This document shows positions 1 to 11,400 of a stretch of DNA of 64,000 nt, one piece after another; positions within the stretch are counted from its first letter, which is position 1; each line of letters opens with the position of its first letter. The stretch comes from Luidia sarsii. Its lineage: Eukaryota > Echinodermata > Asteroidea > Paxillosida > Luidiidae. The notes under the pieces were generated by a model. It made no database searches. It was not told where the DNA came from and worked only from the letters and a program-made list of their open reading frames with translations. The DNA lies in assembly GCA_949987565.1 (NCBI GenBank), contig OX465115.1, positions 2,101,711 to 2,165,710 on the forward strand. Reading direction: 5' to 3'. The translations under genes and the position numbers were made by a program.

Positions 1-1330
1 GATGATGACATCGCTCCAAAACAGGTCATGCTGAATATCACCGCCAAGGCTGGACCTCTATACTGGCTCGTGCAAGGCCAGGCTACTCGGGCACATGCTG
101 ATCCCTAATGTTCCCTGGTTTGTGTCCTGATTGGTTTATAAACTGACGGAATGGCTTTCAAGTCGGAATGGTGAAATGGGTGGGGGTGGTGCGCCTGTCT
201 GTTCGTCACCCTATCCTAGCCCCCATCAGGGTCCATTTCGACTCCTCTGTCTTCTTCCTCCCCCCTCAGGCGAAATCAACCTCCTCCCCTAATGTCACTC
301 AATTAATTAATTGCTCTGCATCCATGTTCGCCATGCATTCCCCCCCCCCCTTTCGCTCTTGTAAGTAAAGTGCTGATGGAGACGGGGGGAGTTGGGTGGA
401 GAGAGGAAAGCGATATGGGAAAGGAGAGGAGGGGGGGGGCATTCTGTGCCTCTTCCTCCTGTTTTTCCCCCCACTCCACCACGGGTCAGCGGCTGGGCAT
501 CTTCGGCAGCGTGTGGCCGAGTGAGGCGAGCCGAGGTGATAGATTGCCGGGCGCTTCCCGCCACATTTGCCCCGGTAAATAGCCCGCTGACAGCTACGCC
601 GACACTTCTGCCTCTCCCGCCGACCGCAAACCAATTCCTTCCGCCCTCCTCTCCTCTCATCCCCTTTCCTTCCCGCCCGTCAATTTGATATGCGATACTC
701 GGTGGCGGAGGCGGGGGGGAGGGCAGGGTGGGGAAAGGGTCCAGGTATTATGATCAAGCCCGATGGGAAGGTTGGCCGTATTAGACGGACGGACAGACAG
801 ACAGACAGACAGAGAGGTAGGCAGACATGAAATGGTGATGAGGCCCCCTCTATACTGTCATAGGTCCCAACCAGGCGCCCGTTCGGTCCGCAAGGACCCG
901 CAAACAGCCGCTATCAGAGCGAATTCGGAAAGGGTCCATTGTCCTCCGGTAACTTCGTTTCGACTCTCCTCCTCCATCTTGAGGAGTATGGATGCTGAAC
1001 TCTCGGGGCCAGATTAGACGGGTATCTACTACCAGCCTGGAATATAAGTTAGAAGGTCTGACGTTTTGATCCTAGAAGTCCCTTTCTCAAAGACATTTCT
1101 TTTCTCATTGAAGACATCCCTCTTTTTAACACCAACCAGTCTACACCTCCGACGTCCTTCAACCTACTGACACGGCCCAGTGATTTCCCACCTCACGTCG
1201 TGCTTCAGTAGTTTGGCTGGGCGGGAAAGATCCTCCACACTTCAACGGTCACGACCACAACTTTTGGCGGGAAGGTTTCTCCACGCTTCCCCGCTACTCC
1301 AAGCCCTACAAAACCCCTGATGATAGTTAG

Positions 1331-2283
1331 AATCCAGCAGTCTCCTGACGACGAGCAGAGTACACACTGCTCGAAACGTTGAGTCACCGGCTCTTTTCAG
1401 AGCCACACTCAGTCTCAAAAGAGATGATACACATGGTGTCACCGCAAACCAATTAATAATAATTGTTTCCACCATGCAAACCTTCAAGTCTTTTCTATCC
1501 CTCTTTTCATTTCCAAATCCTTTAGTTCCATTTCTTATTGTTTGGTATTGTCTTGTTTTGTTCGTTTCGTTTCCATATATGTTTGGCTTCATATCATTTT
1601 AGTTTCTCTCGATTCGTTTTCAACGTTTTAAGTTTCATCGGATTCAATGAGGGTTGGCCCTACTTGATGTAATAATCACAGTGTGGCCAGTGCTTTGCCC
1701 GATTGCCTGCTGAAAAACCACATTCTCCTCAACGCCAAGGAAATCATAATTATACCTACGATGTTTCATCTACTTGATTATCACAGAGAACACAGAATTG
1801 TGTGGGAATCCAGCAGTCTCCTGACGACGAGCAGAGTACACACTGCTCGAAACGTCGAGTCGCCGGCTCTTTTCAGAGCCACACTCAGTCTCAAAAGAGA
1901 TGATACACATGGTGTCACCGCAAACCAATTAATAATAATTGTTTCCACCATGCAAACCTTCAAGTCTTTTCTATCCCTCTTTTCATTTCCAATTCCTTTA
2001 GTTGCATTTCTTATTGTTTGGTATTGTCTTGTTTTGTTCGTTTCGTTTCCATATATGTTTGGCTTCATATCATGTTAGTTTCTCTCAATTCGTTTTCAAC
2101 GTTTTAAGTTTCATCGGATTCAATGAGGGTTTGCCCTACTTGATGTAATAATCACAGTGTGGCCAGTGCTTTGCCCGATTGCCTGCTGAAAAACCACATT
2201 CTCCTCAACGACAAGGAAATCATAATTATACCTACGATGTTTCATCTACTTGATTATCACAGAGAACACAGAATTGTGTGGGA
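1331..2283 (+). repeat. 476-bp tandem duplication
   Basis: 1331-1806 and 1807-2283 are two near-identical direct copies, both starting AATCCAGCAGTCTCCTGACG and ending in CAGAATTGTGTGGGA. Only a few substitutions separate them, so the event is recent or homogenised. The unit contains the dispersed 'cgaaacgt...gagtc' repeat described at 4500. Confidence 0.9.
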
Positions 2284-2519
2284 AAAAAAGAACATAATTG
2301 CCAGAGGTTTTAAGAAAACTTGAGGCATGAGAGAAATATAGGGAAACTGTTTACCCCCCTCCCAATAAAAGGGAAGCATCTTACAACGGATGCCTCTGAA
2401 AAGGGCAGTGTGTTATGCGGCAAATTGGATGTGTTCGGCCGCAGTAACACCTGCAACAATTTGTATATAATGATGACCAGATCCAGTTCCTATGTTCTGC
2501 GTGCGTCATTCCCCTGTCT

Positions 2520-2876
2520 GTATTTTCTCTCTCTCTCCTAGCTCCTCTTCTCCTCTACTTGTCTGTCTGTACCACTCGCTCTTGCTCCTCTATCAACCTT
2601 GATCTCTCTATTCGCTGTTCTCCCTGTTTCTTTCCTTGTCACTCTCTCTATCTATGTCTGTCTATATCTGTGTACCTCTCCGTCTATCCCTCCTTCTCGC
2701 TCTCATTCTCTCATTCCTCCTCTGTCGCCCTCTCTCCTCTCTCCCTTACTCTCTGTCTCTGTGTTGATCTCTTTCTCTTCCCCTGACCCCTAGCTATTCC
2801 CCCTCTCACTCCCTCTCTCTCTGCCTCTCTTTATCACTCTCCATCCCTCTCTCTAGATATTTATATCTCTGTCTAA
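2520..2876 (+). repeat. CT-rich low-complexity tract
   Basis: Degenerate (CTCT/TCTG)n pyrimidine tract, no coding value. Confidence 0.85.
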
Positions 2877-2881
2877 AGCCG

Positions 2882-3169
2882 CGTTTCCACTGGACTTATT
2901 TTGGTCAAAGTAACCGAAACTGTGGTTACTTTTACTGGCCAAATTCTACCCAGTAAAAGTGACCAGGTAAGTTTTACCGAGCCGATTAATCCAGTGGAAA
3001 CGCACCACTCGGTGAAACGCGAGTCGGCGTACATGCACTGTGCACAAGTATTTTTTTGCCAGCTCGGTTACTTTAAACATCGTCTCGGTTAAATTGACCG
3101 ACTCAAGTTGGAACGACGAAATTTGAAATGTAACCATTGTCTATGTTAAATTTTAGTCCAGTGGACACG
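2882..3169. mobile_element. Non-autonomous TIR element (about 290 bp)
   Basis: Ends CGTTTCCACTGGACT and AGTCCAGTGGACACG are inverted with 13 of 15 matches. The same 'CCAGTGGAAACGC' word recurs inside (near 2991), so the element carries internal subterminal repeats. No open frame; a MITE-like element. Superfamily unknown. Confidence 0.6.
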
Positions 3170-3279
3170 TGGCAGTCTCTCTGTCACTACCACTGTCTCT
3201 GTCTTTGTTTCTACTTGTCTCTGTCTCTACCTCTGTTTCTGTCCATATTTCTGTCTCTCTATATCTATCTCTGTCTATA

Positions 3280-3519
3280 TGTGACCCGGCACAGCATAAT
3301 CATTTTTGAGATTTCGAGGTTTTCTTATGATATGAAAGAGTATACATTAGCTTTCAAATGATATCAAAATATAATATCCTCTAATACTTAAAATTTCCGA
3401 AAATACAAAAACAAGAAAATTGATTTGTAATCGAATTGTGAAGATACTTTAACTTCAGGCGTTGTTTACTCAAAAAGTGTTTTGGTGGGATATTTCTCAT
3501 GTCGTTGTGCCGGGTGACA
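3280..3519 (+). mobile_element. MITE family A copy 1 (TIR TGTGACCCGGCACA)
   Basis: About 240 bp, starting TGTGACCCGGCACAGCATAA and ending TTGTGCCGGGTGACA, flanked by TA on both sides. The same element occurs at 39252-39503 and 40392-40635. TA target duplication and short TIRs suggest a Tc1/mariner-type non-autonomous element. Confidence 0.8.
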
Positions 3520-4042
3520 TATTCTGTCTTCTCTCTTTCTCTATCGTTCTCCCCCTCTCCCCCCCCTCTCTCTCTCTCTCTCTCCTTCCTCTCCCAGATG
3601 GAAGTAGCCTGCTCCTTAAGGTCACAGGCAGCCTGATAAACACACAGGGCACGTCGTCGACAGTTGGTCTGGGGAAAAAGCGTGGCTGGTGGAGGCGGGG
3701 CCTGCGGTCGATCCGGCTACCTTAATATTTAGAGTAATGCGAGATGCGTGCGGCGTGGCCAAAATTAATGTTCGCCTCCGGAGGTGTCAGGGAGTGTCCC
3801 GTGACGCACGCCCGGTCGTTTCTCCGAAAAAAGAAAGAAAAAAAGTGGCCGTGGAAGGGTAGGGTACGGTGCCGGATCATGAAGGGGGCCCTTTCCGCGA
3901 GAGGGCACCCACTTGTTTTCGCAGACCTGCCCGCCCTTCCACAACAAAACAACATTGAATACGCAAATTAATATAGTCAGACAAATCGATGGGAGACTGA
4001 CTGGGAACTATTGAACAAACTGAACAAAGATTGCTCAGAAAG

Positions 4043-4262
4043 CTTTGACTGGATAGGGATTTGAACCCGAGACCTCTGGTTTTGCGTACAAGCTATCCGA
4101 GCTATCCAGTCCTATAGACGGTGGCCTCCCGAATAGTCATCTATTCTTTGCGGGGGAGGTGCGCCAGCCAGAAGCAATTTGACCATTGCCTGCCGTGTAT
4201 CCCCAGGGATCACACCCCCGCTTCCATTCTGATTCAAACAACCAACGGTTGTAAACCTGCCC
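4043..4262 (-). mobile_element. tRNA-derived SINE family 1, copy 1
   Basis: Minus-strand tRNA-like head (B box at GGGATTTGAACCCGAGACC on plus) followed by a conserved body (GGTGGCCTCCCGAATAGTC, then ACTGCCGTATATCCCC-like sequence). The same order occurs at 13464-13695 and 29908-30125. Confidence 0.65.
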
Positions 4263-4499
4263 TACCGCAGCTCGGGGATCACACCAAGTGGATGCAGCTT
4301 TTAAAAAATAAAAATAATATAGCTTAAGAAAGGTTCCAAGCCGCGATGGTTTTGATCCCAGAACCACACCAAACGAAAGCAAGAGATTACCTGTACACGA
4401 TGCCCCCACAATCTACCTTTCCTTGACTCAAGCATGAACAATGATTTATTTTTGGGGGGATTTTCATTCATGGATTTGAAGATTTCGGCATAGTGACTT

Positions 4500-4760
4500 C
4501 ACAATGTTGAAAGTGTGTGGTGACGCCGAGAAAGTCGTCTCATGAGGATGAGTGCGGTCCCTTTATGAGTAGAGCTCGTTTGAGAGTAATGGCCATTCTA
4601 CAAAGAGACGACTTACATGGTGTCACCGCAAAGTACAAAAGTGGAAGGTTTGTGGCGACACCACGTCACACATCTCTTTTTTGAGACGAATTGAAAAGAG
4701 CCGGTAATTCAACGTTTCGGACAGTGTGTACTCTGCCCGTCGTCAGGAGACTGCATTCAT
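4500..4760 (-). repeat. Dispersed repeat with 'aacgtttcgg...cgtcgtcaggagactg' core
   Basis: Core AACGTTTCGGACAGTGTGTA then CTCTGCCCGTCGTCAGGAGA (4711-4751). The flanks carry 'catggtgtcaccgcaaa' and 'gacaccacgtcacacatctctttt', one in each orientation. Related cores are at 1331, 1807 and 42150 (plus) and at 8033, 8200-8552, 8690 and 20648 (minus), with a weaker one at 38370. Type unknown. Confidence 0.7.
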
Positions 4761-5163
4761 CCATCATCATCAATTATTCGGATGGATGTTCTGTGCATTT
4801 GTGAACTCCAACCCAACAAAGCAGAACTGCACCTTCCCTGTCTAGTCTTCGGGTTTGCTGTAGATCAACACAAATCACTACAATACTCGCAGACCCTTGC
4901 ATCTCTGTCGCACTTGAGCAGTGCAGTTTAGGTAGCCGGAACACATCACCTATAGTCTGAATGTGCCGTGCACTGTAAGACTCATGGCAGACTGTATTCA
5001 GAGAACTGCTTGATCAATGATGGGGTGATTATGTTGGCGTTTATCTGCCTCTACTAACCCCCTCTCGTGCGAGGCAGCAGGCGACCACTAAGTTTCTCCG
5101 TCCGCAACAAGCGAACCTTGAACATGTGCTTTTTTTTCTCCTGCAAACCACTTTCTGTTGCAG

Positions 5164-5413
5164 TCAACATCGACTGCATCAAGGAGCTCCGCCAGGGCCC
5201 CAACACGGACACCTTCAAAAAGTACCTGGCCACGGGCAACAAGTGCAACTCCAAGATCTGCTTCTCCATCATCCACGGCAGCTCCTGGGACACCTTCGAT
5301 CTGATCAGCGACACGGAGGAGGAGATGGCCCTCTGGGTGCGCGGCCTCAAGCACCTGGTCAGGGGCGTCAGGTCAGAGGTCAGGCGGGTCAACAACAGCA
5401 AGCTGCGGGACTG
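5164..5413 (+). CDS. PLCH: PLCH exon 1 in window: second half of PH domain
   Basis: Acceptor ttctgttgcag precedes 5164; the first two bases complete a codon begun in an upstream exon. It encodes residues 1-82, with NIDCIKEL, then [18 protein letters not shown] and [14 protein letters not shown]. This is the C-terminal half of a PLC PH domain: the last strands and the C-terminal helix with its conserved Trp, which in this family helps membrane and phosphoinositide attachment. The exon runs to 5413, one base short of an in-frame TGA created by the intron, and ends in phase 2 (TG). The donor is ATATCCTTT, a U12-type site, not GT. Shorter ends at GT (5357 or 5371) were considered, but neither gives a frame-consistent junction that keeps the WLK start of exon 2 with any AG acceptor. 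Confidence 0.9.
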
Positions 5414-8400
5414 ATATCCTTTTTTTGTTGTTGGCACGGCCGACTGTGATGGAGAGGCTTGCGGGGATGAGGGAGGATGGGGAGTGAGAAGGATGAGGAG
5501 GGTGAGGAGGATGGGGGGTGGGGAGGATGGGGAGGATGGGGAGGATGGGGAGGATGGGAAGGAGGAGGAGGATGAGGATGGGAAGAGTGAGGAGGGAGAG
5601 GAGGATGAGGAGGATGAGAAGGATGAGGAGGATGGGGAGGATGAGGAAAATGGGAAGGGTGAGGAGGATGTGGAGGGTGAGGAGGATGTGGAAGATGTGG
5701 AGGGTGAGGAGGACGAGGTGGAGGATGAGAGAGATGAGGGTGAGGATGGGGAGGATCGGGAGGGTGAGGAGGATGGGGAGGAGGAGGTGGAGGGTGAAGA
5801 GGGAGATTAGGGTGAGAATGAGGATGGTAAGGATTAGGAGGGTGAGGAGGACTGGGAGGGTGAGGAGGATGAGGAGGATGGGGGGTGGGGTGGGCAGGAT
5901 GGGGAGGATGGGGAGGATGAGGAGGGTGTGGAGGAGGAGGTAGAGGGTGACGAGGGAGATTAGGGTGAGAATGAGGATGGTAAGGATTAGAAGGGTGAGG
6001 AGGATGGGGATGATTGGGAGGATCGGGAGGATATGGAGGATGGGAAGGGTGAGGAGGGTGAGGAGGATGAGGAGGACGAGGTGGGGGTGACGAGGGAGAT
6101 TAGGGTGAGGATGAGGATGGTAAGGATTATGAGGGCGAGGAGGATGGGGAGGGTGAGGAGGATGGAGAGGGTGAGGAGGATGGAGAGGATCGGGAGGATA
6201 AGGAGGATGGGAAGGGTGAGGAGTGTGAGGTGGATGAGGAGGGTGAATAGGATGTGGAGGATGTGGAGGACGAGGGAAATGAGGGTGAGGATGAGGATGG
6301 TAAGGATTAGGAGGGTGGGGAGGATGGGGAGGGTGAGGAAGGGAGGAAGATGATGAGGGTGTGGAGGTTGAGAAGGATGGGGAGAATGGGGATGATGAGG
6401 AGGGTGAGGAGGATGACAAGGGGGAGGAGGATGACGAGGGTGACGAGGGTGAGGAGAATGAGGAGGATTAGGAGGATGAGGAGGATGAGGAGAATGAAGA
6501 GAATGAGGAGGATGAGGAGGAGGGAGGGGATGATGAAGATAATAATCATAATGAGAGTGATAGAGGGAGAAAAATAGGTTGATGGATGAGGAGATCAAAG
6601 AGAAAGTAAAAGTGTAAAGGAGCTGAGTGGATTCAATCTCTTCCTTAATGTTCCTCCTCGTCTGTCGCTCACCTGGCTGAAGGCGACCTTTGAGGCAGCC
6701 GACAAGAGCGGAGACGGCCTGCTGAGCATGGAGGAAGTCATGAAGCTTCTGCACAAACTCAACGTGAACCTGAGCAAGAGAAAGGTCAAGCAACTCTTTA
6801 AGGTAAACGGGGGATGGGAAGAGGGAGGCAGGGAGGCGGGCAGGCAGGCAGATATGGAGGCATGGCGAATTGAATGACATTTTGGGAGGGAAGGAGGGGG
6901 TAGGTAAGGGAGGGAGGGATGTAGGGAGGCTGGGTGATGGGGTGAGAGGGGAGAGGGGAGGGGAAAAGAGTTGAATGATGTTTGGGAGAGAGGAAGTTAG
7001 GAAGGGAGGTATGTATGGGGTAGGGGGAGAAGGGAAGAGGGAAGAGAGGGGGTGGAGAGAGGGCGGGTTGAATTATTATGCTGGACGGAGGGGGAGGGAG
7101 GGAGGGAGGTAAAGAGGAAGGGAGAGGGGGTTAAATGACAGTTGAAAGTAGAAGGGTCGACGTACAGACCCTCAAAGCGATACTGTATGGCAGATTTTAC
7201 TTTTAAAAGAATCGATTAGAACCCTTTTCGCCACGACAAGTTGACTAAGGTTGACGGACTCTTTGGGTGAAAGAGGTGACGCTGAGAGGAGCCCAGGTAT
7301 TGACTGGAGGCCCTACATCGTCGGTATAATTGTGGCCGCCTTTCGGCAGGAAGAAGCCTGCATCCTGCCGTAGAAAGCTCCATAGACTTGAAATTGCTCG
7401 GCCAGGCGTTGAGGCACGGGCATTCCCCCTGTTGAAGTCTTCCTTCTTGTATCCGATAATGGTAGTGATTCTACCTCACCATTGTGACGTCACTCCAGAG
7501 ACCACGTGAGATAGCGCTCACCAGCCAGAACTATAGCTAGTTACCGAACGGACGTAATCCACGTCAGTACACTGTACTGGTGCATGTGCCGATGCTTATG
7601 TACCGTATCATACTATACAGTTATCCCCGAATTTACTATGGCCGAGGCATACGTAGACAGTATCTTAGAACTGGGAGAGATGTGGGACCTTTTGCCGCAT
7701 GCATCACCCTCGCGGCTAGAAGGCTCTCCAACGGAGTCCTTTGCCGATAGCTTAATAGCTAATGCGTGCACTCTGGAATCTCCAAGAGTCTTGCACCCCC
7801 CTCGAAAAAGCCTGAGCTAAAGAAGTATAAAGGTAAAGCAAAAAAAAATGTAAAGGAAAAAAAACAACCAGGTTCCTGTATGAACGGGGACCCCGAGGAA
7901 GTGAAAGACATATGCAATTTCGGGCTTTCCACGGTGGAGGTGAAGCCAGTCAAGGGTGGTTTGCGGTACCACCATTGTGGAAATATCTCCTCCTCTGCGG
8001 GTATGCGTGGTTCTGAGACGACTCGATGAAATGAACGTTTCGGAAAAGTATGCTACGTTCGTCGTCGGGAGATTGGGTGGAATCTGAAGACGGTGAGACT
8101 TGAAGGTTTGCGTGGTGGAAGTACTGTAGTGGAAGGCTTGCGTTGACACCATGTAGCACTTCTCTTTCGAGAAGGGGTGTTGCTCTGAGCCAGTAACTCA
8201 ACGTTTCGGGTACACTGTAAAAACGGTGCTCACATCATTCACATGGGTAAGATATGTTGAGGCACACGGTGCACGATACATGCGCACGAGGTGATGCTCA
8301 CTTCCACTCCATGTGCTTGAGGTACAGTAAATAGGGAGATGTTCTTGTACGTGAAGCACTTCATGCACCTCATCCAACTTTTGCTCAAGTGATCACAATG

Positions 8401-11400
8401 CCACCTGTGCTTGAGCTACAGTATTTCATGTGCATGTATACAGTAGGTGCCTCAAGTGTTCATGATTCTGCGACAATATGTCCCATTGTAGAAGTGCATG
8501 AGGTGCAGTTCGTTTTTACAGTGTAGTGTGTACTCTACCCGTCTTCGGGAGACTGGCGTGTTGGTGATCGATTTCGATTATTGTTCGGTTCTCACCATGA
8601 ACTGAAGGACGAAATTAAAAAGGCTTGCATGGTGGAAGCATCAACGTGTGCGGTGACACCAGTGTTGGTAATCTCTTCCGCCGGTTACTCAACGTTTCGG
8701 ACAGTGTGCCTTCGTCGGGAGAATGATGGGAATGTCGCAGATTGCTTACTGACTTGAGACAAAAAATAAAAACAAAATCTGAGGTCCTGACGTTTCGATC
8801 CTAGCAGGACTTCTCTCAGAGACAAATAGTGCCTCTGAGTAAAACCCCTACCAGGTAAGAAAATCAGGCCCGTTTTTGAACGAGTGAAAAAAAACCCACC
8901 AAGCTGAATATAAAGTCGATTATAATTAATGACAGTAATGGCATGAAAATCAAGCAGCATCTGAAAAAAAAAGTCATCCCAGGCCCTTACAAATTCCATG
9001 CAGCCCTTTCCACCCTGCATTAAAACTCGGATATCGAGAGTAATTTATGGGGGCGATCATTCTAAATGATGCATTCCGCTTGAACGTGCTCGCAATTCTT
9101 CAGACTCCCGCGTGTCGAACGCGCGGAACGTGCCGTCCGTTACCTCGGCGAACGGCGAGGTGCATTATAGCGCTTGCGAAAATCCGACCTGGGGGTGGTA
9201 TTAATGAGGCATCTACTCCAAAAGTCCCTTTCCGGGAAACGGCGTCGGAAGACAAACTATTGTCAAAATGAACGTCAAAATTATTATTATTTTTTTTTTT
9301 GCATTTTTGGGAAGTTAATGTATAAGAAAAACGTAAGGTGATATACAAAAATATTGCAAACTGCTTACTGACTAAAATTACCAAAATGTAAATCTAAAAA
9401 TTTAGTGAGCCTGACGTTTCGATCCTAGCAGGACCTTTCTCAAAGGCAGAGAAAGGTCCTGCTAGGATCGAAGCGTCAGGCCCACTAAATTTTAAGAAAA
9501 ACATGTTTGAATGGAGTTTTCAGCAAATGTCTGTAAATATTGAAAAATGGGGGAATTTGTAAGTGTGTCTGCGGGTACGCTGCTCTCGCAGTCGGCTCGA
9601 TATGTGCTTGATCCTCAAACTTTAGAGCATTTTTTCTCGAAAAGTGGTTTCTGCGACTTCGCGTTGCCTCGTCGTACGTATTTCTCGCGTCGTAACTTTG
9701 GATTTCAGCATCGTATTGAAATAATGTTGATGTGAATGGAAAGCTAATGGGGTACTCTTTGCACTGGTGGAAAAATCGTGAAAACTCAAATTTGGATGAG
9801 AATCCTCATTATGCCGTGCCGGGTCACAAATGTGTTTTTGTTTTCCTACGGGGGAAGGGGGTGCACTGTGTGTAGTACCCCCTACCCTCCCGCAGCGTCC
9901 ATTCAGATAACTTCTGCTCCGCGGTTGGGATGAGATTCCACGAGGCGCTTTCACGTGCAAACTAATGGCCATCGATTCTCCGGGATTTTTTTTTCTTTTT
10001 CTGTGCGTATCGTCGGGGGCGTTGTCGGAAGAAGGCATTGACGTCTTCACGGATGACTTGGGCCGGAAGCAGTTGACGGAGCAGGACGAGACGGGGATGT
10101 GCGAAAATGATTTTGAAGTGCCTCCGTCGTCGTCGTTGTTATTTTTTTTTCAGTAGTGGTTTGCCTTCCTCCTGAGCCGGCCCTGCGAGCAGAATTGATT
10201 CGGCTGGAGCATGTCAGGCATGAGTCACGCAGTGCAGTCGCACTCAGACAAACTAATGGTTGTTCCGTGTGGCTTGTGCTGCAACTCGTTCTGACACCTC
10301 CCCTCGCTCTGTCGTCGATAGGATCGTGCCTACGCGGTGTCTGACGGGGGAGCCGAACACGAACATAAGAGCCAGCGGGCGTGAGTCAACGCCTGAGAGA
10401 AACAAAATAACGGTGCGTCTCGGACGCACAAAAGTGACGCGCCGTCTGGTCGCGTTCAAGAAAAGCCCGTATGATTTTGATGAGTGGCATCGCCCGCCTC
10501 TGGATCAGGAATCTGGCATCGTCTAATGACAATATCATTATGACCCTGTCTAAGATTGTGACTTGACCCCCGCGTCATGTGATCCTGACTCGGATCACAT
10601 GATCCGGAATCGAATCACGTGATCCGGACTCATATCACACGATTCTGACTCAGATCACATGATTCTGACTCGGATCACATGATCCGGACTCGGATCACAT
10701 GATCCGGACTCAGATCACATGATCCGGACTCAGATCACACGATTCTGACTCAGATCATATGATCCGGACTCGGATCACATGATCCGGACTCGGATCACAT
10801 GATCCGGACTCGGATCACATGATCCGGACTCGGATCACATGATTATGACTCGGATTCACATGATCCGGACTCGGATCCCATAATTCTGACTCGGATCACA
10901 TGAACTGGACTCGGATCACAGGTTAGTTGAAGGCGTCCATCGAAACGATGAAGATGTCTCCCCCAATACGGATACGGAACTAGGAGGCGCACAGGAAGGG
11001 CATAAGGGGTGCCTTCACCCGGAGGAGACCCCTGGTTCTATTGCTCCTCCCGATTGTGAATGCGTGTAGCCTCGAAATCATACGATCTGGACTCGGATCC
11101 ATGACCCGGACCGATGATCCTGACCGGGGTCAGATGTTCCTGACCCGAATCACATGATTCTCGTTGGGATTGTCGGATTGTCGGGTCCCTAATGTGAGAT
11201 CCAAGAGCCTGATTTAAATCAAGGCTACATTAGGTTGGTTCGTGTGACCATGACTAGGGTCTTTTTGACCCCTATCGCCATCATTGTACACCAGTCGGAT
11301 CATGTGACCATGGTTGCCACCATGTGACCCTGGTTGCCACCATGTGACCCTGGTTGCCACCATGTGACCCTGGTTGCCACCATGTGACCCTGGTTGCCAC

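Larger units (their letters stand above)
1..5163. other. Upstream or 5' intron DNA of PLCH, no exon recognised
   Basis: No PLC PH N-terminal exon is recognisable here, though one must lie upstream of 5164 because exon 1 begins in mid-codon. The stretch holds a short-tandem tract at 781-812 (GACA), a duplication at 1331-2283, CT-rich DNA at 2520-2876 and 3530-3595, two TIR elements, a SINE and members of a dispersed repeat. Positions 1-1330 show nothing else I can name. Confidence 0.6.

Noticed and set aside
3598..3725. Possible missing PH exon after the acceptor-like ctctcccag
   Set aside because: DGSSLLLKVTGSLIN has a superficial PH look but no Trp or basic pattern, no clear donor and a stop soon after.
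5373..6419. 348-residue Pro/His/Leu minus-strand frame
   Set aside because: Antisense reading of the GGA-rich intron array, no protein-like complexity.
6682..6802. Exon 2 starting after AG at 6681 as a normal GT-AG exon
   Set aside because: It drops the conserved W-L-K and no upstream GT donor gives a matching phase; the AT-AC solution fits every constraint.
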